Source: Cellulomonadaceae bacterium (GTDB lineage Bacteria; Actinomycetota; Actinomycetes; Actinomycetales; Cellulomonadaceae). From it: 5,118 nucleotides of DNA. The translations under genes were made by a program, and so were the position numbers. Below the pieces are notes generated by a model. It did not search any database, was not told where the DNA came from, and worked only from the letters and a program-made list of their open reading frames with translations. Shown here one piece after another: positions 1-4,367 of this stretch; the stretch's first letter is position 1, and the number at the start of each line of letters is the position of its first letter. Location of the stretch: NCBI GenBank assembly GCA_031282935.1, contig JAITCS010000179.1:1-5118 (forward strand), read 5' to 3'.

Positions 1-42
1 GCAATCCCGCTCGACGACCTCGACTTCTCCGAGTTCAGATAG
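1..42 (+). CDS. C-terminal end of an unidentified protein (partial, 5' end outside window)
   Basis: The first reading frame is open from the window edge and ends in TAG at 40-42, giving the 13-residue tail AIPLDDLDFSEFR. A strong hairpin terminator starts 13 bases after the stop, which is what one expects at the end of a real transcription unit. The codons are GC-rich at the third position (atc, ctc, gac, ttc), as in the better-expressed genes of the window. The acidic tail matches no family I can name. The reading frame is inferred from the stop and terminator placement only. Confidence 0.5.
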   Translation, partial: AIPLDDLDFSEFR

Positions 43-55
43 AAAATCGGTAAAT

Positions 56-96
56 GAGGCCCGTTGCGCAACACGCAGCGGGCCTCACCCCGTTTT
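56..96. terminator. Rho-independent terminator, probably shared by convergent genes
   Basis: A 13-bp stem (56-68 with 74-86, one G-T wobble) closes a 5-base loop (CAACA). It is followed on the plus strand by ACCCCGTTTT. On the minus strand the stem is followed by CATTTACCGATTTTCT, which is also T-rich. It lies between the stop of the leftmost gene (42) and the stop of the convergent minus-strand gene (126), so it can end both transcripts. Confidence 0.8.
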
Positions 97-125
97 CCGC
101 CCACTCAATCGCATTTTTATAGCGC

Positions 126-794
126 TCAATCCAAAGCAGAAGTCCAGTTATAAACAATATTTCCTATGGTGAACTTTCTGTAATTTGTGATTTTCAGGTT
201 CTCATTTGCAAATGAGTGCCTAAGTTGAAGCGCGAATTCTTGGTCGCCGAGGCATAGTAGATTTGACTGGTACTGACGAACTGCTAAACCGGCCTCCATC
301 TCGACGCTAAATCGTGGGCAGTCCAACCCCTCAAAGAAATCTACCAATGTCGAAGCATCGCGGAGCCTAACACTAGCGCGTCCCCGATGGTTCCCCTCAA
401 TTTCTGCGTAGTATGTACCGGGCTTTAGTTCGGGCGGTCTGACAAGTTTCGGGTTGGATTTGTAAGGTTTTGCAAACTCGATGGGTTCGCTCATCACCTT
501 AACTCGTAATTCATGTCCGACATCGGTGGGTTTAACAAAGTAAGTTGAATACACAGCCCCAGTGATAACACTGCCATCGCGCAGCCAGAGGTATGAATAG
601 GTGTAGGGGTTTGCCTGCAGTGAAACTTTTGCATTTAGCTTCTCCCCGGGCAAAGGTTTGCCGGTTAGCGTAACGATGAGGGGAGAAGCTGCAACCGAAT
701 TACTTGCGGATAAACCCGGCTGGGAAAGCACGGGTTCGCCAAGAAGCAGCCCACAGACAAGCGCACTGCACGCGAATATGCCAAGGGTGCTCAC
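126..794 (-). CDS. Exported protein with one Ig-like domain; function unknown
   Basis: The gene encodes 222 residues. It starts at GTG 794, with AGGAG at 805-801 and a 6-base spacer; an in-frame TAG at 806-804 excludes a longer start. Residues 5-18 are hydrophobic (GIFACSALVCGLLL) and followed by a Ser/Pro/Gly-rich stretch, so a signal peptide or N-terminal anchor is likely. The n-region lacks Lys/Arg and no good lipobox is visible. Residues about 38-118 form an Ig-like module of the type often repeated in actinobacterial surface proteins: G45-x-P47-x-P49-G50, then YLWLRDGSVITGA at 68-80, STYFVKPTDVGHELRV at 83-98. Residues 119-222 match no family I know; C159 and C181 could form a disulfide. 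No LPxTG sorting signal or C-terminal membrane anchor is present, so the protein is probably secreted or membrane-tethered by its N-terminus. Codon use is more AT-rich than in the MFS gene, which could mean a different origin. The gene appears to stand alone, converging on the terminator at 56-96. Confidence 0.85.
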   Translation of the reverse strand: MSTLGIFACSALVCGLLLGEPVLSQPGLSASNSVAASPLIVTLTGKPLPGEKLNAKVSLQANPYTYSYLWLRDGSVITGAVYSTYFVKPTDVGHELRVKVMSEPIEFAKPYKSNPKLVRPPELKPGTYYAEIEGNHRGRASVRLRDASTLVDFFEGLDCPRFSVEMEAGLAVRQYQSNLLCLGDQEFALQLRHSFANENLKITNYRKFTIGNIVYNWTSALD

Positions 795-831
795 TCTCCG
801 CTCCTAATCTGCGCAACTCACGATTGCTACC

Positions 832-856
832 ACCATATTTCCAGAGGGTAGGTCAA
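832..856 (-). promoter_or_regulatory. Tentative promoter of the Ig-like protein gene
   Basis: On the minus strand TTGACC (856-851) lies upstream of TATGGT (837-832), which fits the actinobacterial TANNNT -10 pattern. The spacer is only 13 bases, well short of the usual 16-18, so either the -35 match is accidental or the -10 lies elsewhere. The position, about 38 bases before the GTG start, is reasonable. Weak call. Confidence 0.2.
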
Positions 857-881
857 AGTGGAGAGCTTTCGGCGGTGTGTT

Positions 882-960
882 CCAAGATTGCGCGGTTACA
901 CCCTCACCCCACGAAATTGATCACAATTTCGTGAGGACCCCAAGACTGCGCGGTTGCACC
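882..960. repeat. Pair of 21-bp direct repeats around a palindrome
   Basis: Copy one (882-902, starting CCAAGATTGCGCGG) and copy two (940-960, starting CCAAGACTGCGCGG) agree at 19 of 21 positions; both differences are transitions. The period is 58 bases. Exactly between them is the palindrome at 910-933. The midpoint of the two copies is 921 and the palindrome centre is 921.5, so the layout is symmetric. It lies about 90-170 bases upstream of the Ig-like gene start. It could be a regulatory array, a dispersed intergenic element, or part of an RNA. Confidence 0.7.
910..933. repeat. Perfect inverted repeat (10-bp arms, 4-base loop)
   Basis: CACGAAATTG (910-919) and CAATTTCGTG (924-933) are exact reverse complements separated by ATCA. 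No T-run follows on either strand, so a terminator is unlikely. A dimeric regulator site or the core of a repeat element is more plausible. With a bulge on the left arm, the pairing can be extended by CCT/AGG. Confidence 0.7.
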
Positions 961-1062
961 GCGCCCTTTGGCCTGGCGGAGCCGGGTTGGCAGGGGCCTA
1001 AAAACGCCGTGATGAGCGTTGCCAGTTGTGGAAGCGCAAAGAGTTGTTCGCTAAATAGACGC

Positions 1063-1103
1063 CAAAAAGCCCGGAACGCTGAAATAGCATCCCGGGCCTT
1101 TTG
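1063..1103. terminator. Bidirectional hairpin terminator
   Basis: The arms 1063-1074 (CAAAAAGCCCGG) and 1092-1103 (CCGGGCCTTTTG) pair with one A-C mismatch around a 17-base loop. Read on the minus strand the GC stem is followed by TTTTT, making it a good terminator for the small minus-strand genes upstream. On the plus strand it ends in TTTT, so it can also stop transcription coming from the left. Confidence 0.75.
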
Positions 1104-1135
1104 ACTGAAAGGAACCTTGAATGAAGAAACGGTTT

Positions 1136-1159
1136 GAATAGCACCTCGTTGTGCTATTC
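1136..1159. repeat. 9-bp perfect hairpin in the 3' region of the small minus-strand cassette
   Basis: GAATAGCAC (1136-1144) pairs perfectly with GTGCTATTC (1151-1159) across a 6-base loop. On the minus strand it is followed by AAACCGTTTCTTC, only mildly T-rich, so it could be a weak terminator or a 3' RNA-stabilising hairpin ahead of the stronger terminator at 1063-1103. Another stem, CACCTA/TAGGTG (1218-1223 with 1242-1247), covers the stop codon of the possible 32-residue gene. Confidence 0.5.
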
Positions 1160-1220
1160 GAGGGAACCTAATCCCTTACCCGAAAGTAGCGGGTGGAGAA
1201 TGAATAATCATCAGTCTCAC

Positions 1221-1319
1221 CTAATACTTTCGGTGTGGCGCTAGGTGCCAAGTAAAGATCTGGAATTGTAACCGCCACGCCAATGAAAGCAGTCGCATTC
1301 TCCAGGCTAGATTTTGCAT
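1221..1319 (-). CDS. Possible small basic, Trp-periodic peptide (32 aa)
   Basis: An ATG at 1319-1317 is preceded by AGGAG (1332-1328) with an 8-base spacer, one of the best Shine-Dalgarno arrangements in the window. The 32-residue product begins MQNLAWRMRLLSLAWRL and ends at TAG 1223-1221. Tryptophan occurs at residues 6, 15 and 24, exactly nine apart, with LAWR at 4-7 and 13-16 and TWH at 23-25. The two LAWR copies use different codons (CTAGCCTGGAGA and TTGGCGTGGCGG). The peptide is basic (five Arg/Lys plus two His) and amphipathic, so it might be membrane-active, but no family is recognised. It lies 50 bases downstream of the 51-residue gene and ahead of the terminator at 1063-1103. The overlapping frame also looks partly coding (see findings), so this ORF may be accidental. 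Confidence 0.35.
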   Translation of the reverse strand: MQNLAWRMRLLSLAWRLQFQIFTWHLAPHRKY

Positions 1320-1369
1320 TTCTGTTGCTCCTAAAATATTTTGATATTGGACTTCGGTGTCTTTGGTAT

Positions 1370-1525
1370 TTAGTGCTCGAAATTAGTGGCGGTGCCGTTG
1401 TCGAGGTCAGTGGGGTGTTGCTCGATGTGCTGCTGGACCGGCAGGAGCTTGCGCTCTTCGAAGTTCGCTGCGGCGAACAGTCCGAGCACGGCGATGAAGC
1501 CTAAGAGCGAGAACAGTATCAACAT
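1370..1525 (-). CDS. Small single-span membrane protein (51 aa), function unknown
   Basis: The start is ATG 1525-1523, behind AGAGGTG with 6 bases between; the in-frame ATG at 1627 has no ribosome site and would add a low-complexity arginine-rich segment, so it is not used here. The product opens with MLILFSLLGFIAVLGLFAAA, a clear transmembrane helix at residues 1-20, followed by a hydrophilic tail (NFEERKLLPVQQH and on to NFEH). With no positive residue before the helix, the charged tail (EERK) after it probably stays inside, as in many small bacterial membrane proteins. It differs from KdpF and from the small MetS-type transporter subunits that I know. It is transcribed divergently from the MFS gene. 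The +1 frame stays open for 68 more codons past its stop, so it may be a truncated form of a longer gene. Confidence 0.6.
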   Translation of the reverse strand: MLILFSLLGFIAVLGLFAAANFEERKLLPVQQHIEQHPTDLDNGTATNFEH

Positions 1526-1686
1526 TTGAACACCTCTTCTGTTTTGCTGTTTTAGTTTTTGCTGACAAGATGAATGTACCGGGCGGCGGCGGCGCGGCGC
1601 GCGCTCAAAGGCCGTGACCTCGTTCATAGACTTGGGTCACAGGGCAAAATCGGCATATCGGACAAATAGCATGGATGGGATTCGAT

Positions 1687-1721
1687 GCCCGAAAACCCGC
1701 GAAGTCATTGGGGTTTCGGGC
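1687..1721. repeat. Imperfect 12-bp inverted repeat
   Basis: GCCCGAAAACCC (1687-1698) pairs with GGGGTTTCGGGC (1710-1721) at 11 of 12 positions, with an 11-base loop. No T-run follows, so it is more likely an operator or RNA structure than a terminator. It lies about 260 bases before the MFS start and 160 bases before the 51-residue gene. Confidence 0.5.
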
Positions 1722-1795
1722 AAAACCGGCGCCCTTGGGAGTGGGTGGCGGGGCACCGCCCGATCAGAGTTTTGTGGCGCATGTCACCGCTCTAA

Positions 1796-1831
1796 AAAAC
1801 GATTTCGCCACGCCGATTGAAAACGATTTCG
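1796..1831. repeat. 12-bp exact direct repeat, 24-base period
   Basis: AAAACGATTTCG occurs at 1796-1807 and again at 1820-1831. The 24-base period is a little over two helical turns, so both copies face a similar side of the DNA. CGCCGA (1811-1816) and TCGGCG (1829-1834) form a short inverted repeat around the second copy. A regulator site for either divergent gene is possible. Confidence 0.55.
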
Positions 1832-1947
1832 GCGGACATGGCCAAAATGCAACGACAAGCGCCGGAAAGCGGCGGCGCTGCACCTCTTTTGCAGCCCAAA
1901 AGTCCGCACTCTTGCATGACCAAGCTGCGCCAGAACCGCCGCGTCAC

Positions 1948-1976
1948 TTGGCTGGCGAGAGAGCGAGGATGATAAT
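1948..1976 (+). promoter_or_regulatory. Predicted promoter of the MFS transporter gene
   Basis: TTGGCT (1948-1953, four of six to TTGACA) and GATAAT (1971-1976, five of six to TATAAT) are separated by exactly 17 bases. The expected start point is about 1982-1984, i.e. on the GTG codon at 1983. This implies either a leaderless mRNA starting with that GTG, or a leader of about 30 bases serving the GTG at 2013. Confidence 0.5.
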
Positions 1977-1982
1977 CAAGGT

Positions 1983-3617
1983 GTGACTGCTATATCCACT
2001 GAGGCGCCGTTGGTGACCGTTGTCGAACCGGGTGCCTCCAATCTTGTAGAAGTGCCTGGTGCGCCCCGTTTCCTTGACCGCGCCCGCACCATCGCACCGC
2101 TGAGCTACAGCCGTTGGCTGATTCCGCCCGCCGCGCTCGCGATCCATCTTTCCATCGGTCAGGTCTATGCGTTCTCCGTATTCAAGCCGTTCCTTGAGGC
2201 CCGCTTCGGCGTGAGCCACACCGCTATCGGTTGGATTTTCTCAATCGCCATCTTGATGTTGGGGCTCTCGGCCGCCTTCGCTGGCACCTGGGTCGAGCGG
2301 GTTGGGCCGCGCAAGGCGATGGCGCTCTCCACAGTGTTCTGGGTTACCGGCTTTTTGGTTGGCTCACTCGGTATTTTCACTGGCCACCTCTGGCTGCTAT
2401 ACTTGGGGTATGGCGTTATAGGCGGCATGGGCCTTGGCATTGGCTACGTTTCTCCGGTGTCGACGCTGATTAAGTGGTTCCCTGACCGCCCGGGTATGGC
2501 AACCGGGCTTGCCATCATGGGCTTCGGCGGTGGCGCGGCAGTGGCAGCCCCGCTCACCACTTGGCTACTACACAGGTTCGGCTCCGCGCTGCCCGCTGCT
2601 GACCACCTGAGCGAGGTTGCGCCCTCCACCATCGCGAACGCGGTTGTGCCCACCTTCTTGGTGCTGGGCGGCATCTACGCCCTAGTAATGGTGCTCGGTC
2701 TGATTTGTATCCGAATCCCCGCCAAGGGCTGGAAGCCAACCGGTTGGCAGCCCTCCGACGCGCCGAGTTCGGCAATGATTTCGACAGCGAATGTTTCCGC
2801 AAAGAACGCCATTCGCACCCCGCAATTCTGGCTGCTGTGGGTGATCATGTTCGTAAATATCACCGCCGGTATCTCTATTGTCGAAAACGCTACTTTGATG
2901 ATCGGCAATTTCTTCCCCGCGATGGTGGCGGTTGCCGCAGGTTACGTAGGCCTGAACTCGCTGTTCAACATGGCCGGGCGTTTCGGTTGGTCCTCCTTGT
3001 CCGATAAGGTGGGGCGCAAAACCGTGTACGTCCTTTACTTAGGTGTCGGCGCGGTGGCTTTCGCGCTGATGTCGTTTGTGGGCGCCTCCGCAGTGTGGGT
3101 GTTCGTGCTGATTTCGGTTCTCATCCTTTCCTTCTACGGGGGCGGTTTCGCCACCCTCCCGGCCTACATCCGTGACCTGTTTGGCGGCTACCAAGTGTCC
3201 GCGATTCACGGGCGGGTTTTGACCGCCTGGTCTGCGGCCGGTATTGCGGGGCCGTTGATCACCAACGCCTTGGTGGATCGCCGCGAAGCAGCCGGGATTG
3301 AGGGCGTGGGGTTGTACTCTACGTCTTTGCGCGTGATGGCCGTGCTGCTGGTACTTGGCTTCGTGGCTAACTTGCTGATTCGCCCGGTGGCTGCGCGCTG
3401 GCACGAGCCTGACGCGGCACCCATCGTTGGCGGGATTCCAGATGGGCACGGCGGCTTCATCGCGCCTGACGCTGCTGGTAATTCTGGTTCGGTTGGCCGG
3501 GCCTCCGGTTACGGGCTGCCTACTTGGGTGCCGGTGCTGCTGTGGGTACTGGTGGGCGGCGGCATGGCCTATGGGCTCTGGCAGACTGTGCTCAAAGCCA
3601 TCTCGCTTTTCCACTAA
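1983..3617 (+). CDS. OFA-family MFS transporter with fused C-terminal small-subunit-like helix
   Basis: The 544-residue inner-membrane carrier belongs to the oxalate/formate antiporter (OFA) branch of the major facilitator superfamily, whose members exchange or import small carboxylates (oxalate, formate, and for some lactate or pyruvate). Visible marks: GQVYAFSVFKPF at 59-70; the loop 2-3 motif G101-TWVERVGPRK-111; the family stretch GIGYVSPVSTLIKWFPDRPG at 152-171, with GLAIMGFGGGA at 175-185; RTPQFWLLW at 278-286 opening the second half; and its loop motif GRFGWSSLSDKVGRK at 332-346. The carrier core ends near 470. A polar Gly/Pro linker (471-511) leads to an extra helix, WVPVLLWVLVGGGMAYGLWQ at 515-534, then TVLKAISLFH. 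This closely resembles the separate 'MFS transporter small subunit' found beside OFA carriers. Start: GTG 1983 has no properly spaced ribosome site and sits at the predicted transcription start; GTG 2013, behind GAGG (2001-2004, 8-base spacer), would give 534 residues and keeps the whole membrane core. The substrate cannot be read from sequence; lactate permease downstream makes a monocarboxylate likely. Confidence 0.9.
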   Translation: MTAISTEAPLVTVVEPGASNLVEVPGAPRFLDRARTIAPLSYSRWLIPPAALAIHLSIGQVYAFSVFKPFLEARFGVSHTAIGWIFSIAILMLGLSAAFAGTWVERVGPRKAMALSTVFWVTGFLVGSLGIFTGHLWLLYLGYGVIGGMGLGIGYVSPVSTLIKWFPDRPGMATGLAIMGFGGGAAVAAPLTTWLLHRFGSALPAADHLSEVAPSTIANAVVPTFLVLGGIYALVMVLGLICIRIPAKGWKPTGWQPSDAPSSAMISTANVSAKNAIRTPQFWLLWVIMFVNITAGISIVENATLMIGNFFPAMVAVAAGYVGLNSLFNMAGRFGWSSLSDKVGRKTVYVLYLGVGAVAFALMSFVGASAVWVFVLISVLILSFYGGGFATLPAYIRDLFGGYQVSAIHGRVLTAWSAAGIAGPLITNALVDRREAAGIEGVGLYSTSLRVMAVLLVLGFVANLLIRPVAARWHEPDAAPIVGGIPDGHGGFIAPDAAGNSGSVGRASGYGLPTWVPVLLWVLVGGGMAYGLWQTVLKAISLFH

Positions 3618-3626
3618 TACACTTAA

Positions 3627-4301
3627 TTGGTTCGGAGCAGGGCTGCGATAGCCCCACTGACCCTTTACACCTGGTTAGTGGGGCTCTCGGTAGCCATATT
3701 ACTGATTAGCAATTTGGCGAGCACCAAAATGTTCGACTTTTTTGGCACCGGGTTTGTGATGGACGGGGGAGCGATAATATTCCCCGTCGGTTACGTGCTG
3801 GGCGATGTAATTGTGGAGTTTTACGGCTACGCCCGCGCTCGTCGTATTATCATCCTAACAGTTGCAATGAATTTGTTGGCAGCCCTCACCTTTTTGATTG
3901 TGGGCCTTTTGCCGCCCGGTGAAGGCTGGGAACATCAAGGCGCTTTCCAAGCGATTCTAGGGTTCATGCCCCGGCTGGTAATTGCCAGTTTGATCGCGTT
4001 TTTAGTTGGGCAATTACTCAACGCCTCGATATTTCAACGCCTAAAAGACACCAGATTCGGGGGCAGGTTCCTGTGGTGGCGGGCGCTCGGTTCGTCCCTA
4101 GTAGGAAATGCCATTGATTCCATCATTTTCACAGTTATCGCATTCGCTGGGACTATTTCTAACGTGCAATTAGTCGCGTTAGTGGGGCTGGCTTTCCTGA
4201 TGAAAATGGTGGGCGAGGCGGTGCTGCTCCCGGTCACTTACGGCGTGGTTCGCACCCTGCGCCGGGCCGTGCCCGATTCTGAAACGCTGCTGGGGGTGTA
4301 A
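3627..4301 (+). CDS. yhhQ: Queuosine precursor transporter, YhhQ/QPTR (DUF165) family
   Basis: The product (up to 224 residues; E. coli YhhQ is about the same length) is an integral membrane protein of the VUT/DUF165 family that imports the queuosine precursors preQ0 and preQ1 for tRNA modification. Family marks: SNLASTK at 28-34; FPVGYVLGDVIVEFYGY at 52-68 followed by ARARR; GQLLNASIFQRLK at 128-140; LWWRALGSSLVGNAIDSIIF at 149-168; and GEAVLLPVTYGVVR at 196-209. About six transmembrane helices are visible. The gene follows the MFS stop by 9 bases, so co-transcription is likely. The start is uncertain: TTG 3627 is the first codon after an in-frame stop (3624-3626) and has no ribosome site, whereas GGAGCAGGG (3634-3642) lies inside, before ATA 3648. 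The membrane core starts at about residue 11 and is the same for all choices. Codons are more AT-rich (tta, ata, att) than in the MFS gene. The family assignment is firm; the exact precursor is not determined. Confidence 0.9.
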   Translation: MVRSRAAIAPLTLYTWLVGLSVAILLISNLASTKMFDFFGTGFVMDGGAIIFPVGYVLGDVIVEFYGYARARRIIILTVAMNLLAALTFLIVGLLPPGEGWEHQGAFQAILGFMPRLVIASLIAFLVGQLLNASIFQRLKDTRFGGRFLWWRALGSSLVGNAIDSIIFTVIAFAGTISNVQLVALVGLAFLMKMVGEAVLLPVTYGVVRTLRRAVPDSETLLGV

Positions 4302-4328
4302 CGCACGCTAGGGGCGTTAACGCACTAG
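4299..4328. repeat. Repeat cluster upstream of lctP, candidate operator
   Basis: TAACGC (4299-4304) and GCGTTA (4314-4319) form a 6-bp inverted repeat with 9 bases between. AACGCACGCTAG (4300-4311) and AACGCACTAG (4319-4328) form an imperfect direct repeat 19 bases apart. The cluster starts in the yhhQ stop codon and ends at the predicted lctP -35, where a repressor could block transcription. It does not match the TnGTnnnACnA pattern described for LldR-type lactate regulators in corynebacteria. Confidence 0.4.
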
Positions 4329-4355
4329 ACTGAGGCTGAGAACCGCTACGATAAT
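4326..4355 (+). promoter_or_regulatory. Possible promoter of the lactate permease gene
   Basis: TAGACT (4326-4331, four of six to TTGACA) is followed after 18 bases by GATAAT (4350-4355). The weak point is distance: with this -10 the transcript would begin about six bases before the GTG start and exclude part or all of the GGGAG ribosome site. TACGAT (4347-4352) is an alternative -10. The gene may also be read through from yhhQ, 66 bases upstream. Confidence 0.3.
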
Positions 4356-4367
4356 CGGGAGCCTTGC

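Larger units (their letters stand above)
795..1220. other. Gene-poor intergenic region with repeats and hairpins
   Basis: No convincing gene is seen in these 426 bases. Short plus-strand frames at 704-934 and 877-1104 lack a Shine-Dalgarno and have no recognisable protein. The region holds the start signals of the Ig-like gene, the palindrome with flanking direct repeats (882-960), a small hairpin at 1003-1020 (AACGC/GCGTT), the bidirectional terminator (1063-1103) and a 9-bp hairpin (1136-1159). I looked for tRNA, tmRNA, SRP RNA and RNase P RNA landmarks and found none. A small untranslated RNA ending at 1103 on the plus strand is possible but unsupported by a promoter. Confidence 0.6.
1526..1982. 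other. Divergent intergenic region between the 51-aa gene and the MFS transporter
   Basis: These 457 bases carry no convincing gene; open frames at 1614-1820 and 1675-1986 lack ribosome sites and protein-like sequence. Near the small gene there is an A-rich leader on the minus strand and a GGC-repeat tract (1582-1599). Further right are an imperfect inverted repeat (1687-1721), a GGCGG/CCGCC hairpin (1747-1760), a 12-bp direct repeat (1796-1831), and a CGCCAG/CTGGCG hairpin (1928-1957) that overlaps the proposed -35 of the MFS promoter. I see no known riboswitch; nothing resembling a preQ1 aptamer is apparent. Confidence 0.6.

Noticed and set aside
882..960. Short CRISPR-like array
   Set aside because: Only two repeats, the 'spacer' is itself a palindrome, and no cas genes are in the window.
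704..1104. Plus-strand frames at 704-934 and 877-1104
   Set aside because: No ribosome sites, no protein-like features; they run antisense to the Ig-like gene start and across the repeat and terminator structures.
1370..1525. Identification of the 51-residue protein as KdpF or a MetS-type subunit
   Set aside because: Sequence and length do not match those families and no kdp or NSS-type transporter gene is adjacent.
1526..1627. N-terminal extension of the 51-residue gene to 85 residues (ATG 1627)
   Set aside because: No ribosome site at 1627, the added part is a low-complexity arginine run encoded by a GGC-repeat tract, and a good AGAGGTG precedes ATG 1525.
1920..1956. Possible pseudoknot: CCAAG (1920-1924) with CTTGG (1947-1951) and GCCAG (1929-1933) with CTGGC (1952-1956)
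   Set aside because: The crossing pairs leave no linker between the last two strands, an unfavourable geometry, and the region probably precedes the transcription start.
1969..1986. Five-codon upstream ORF (MIIKV) overlapping the MFS start
   Set aside because: It lies inside the proposed -10 region, has GAGG almost touching its ATG, and would not be transcribed from the predicted promoter.
2165..2908. Several overlapping frames inside the MFS gene (both strands)
   Set aside because: All are explained as other-frame readings of the conserved OFA carrier.
3039..3614. Long minus-strand frame of 191 codons opposite the MFS gene
   Set aside because: It is the antisense shadow of a strongly supported transporter; its translation is rich in His, Arg and Gln with no domain or membrane pattern.
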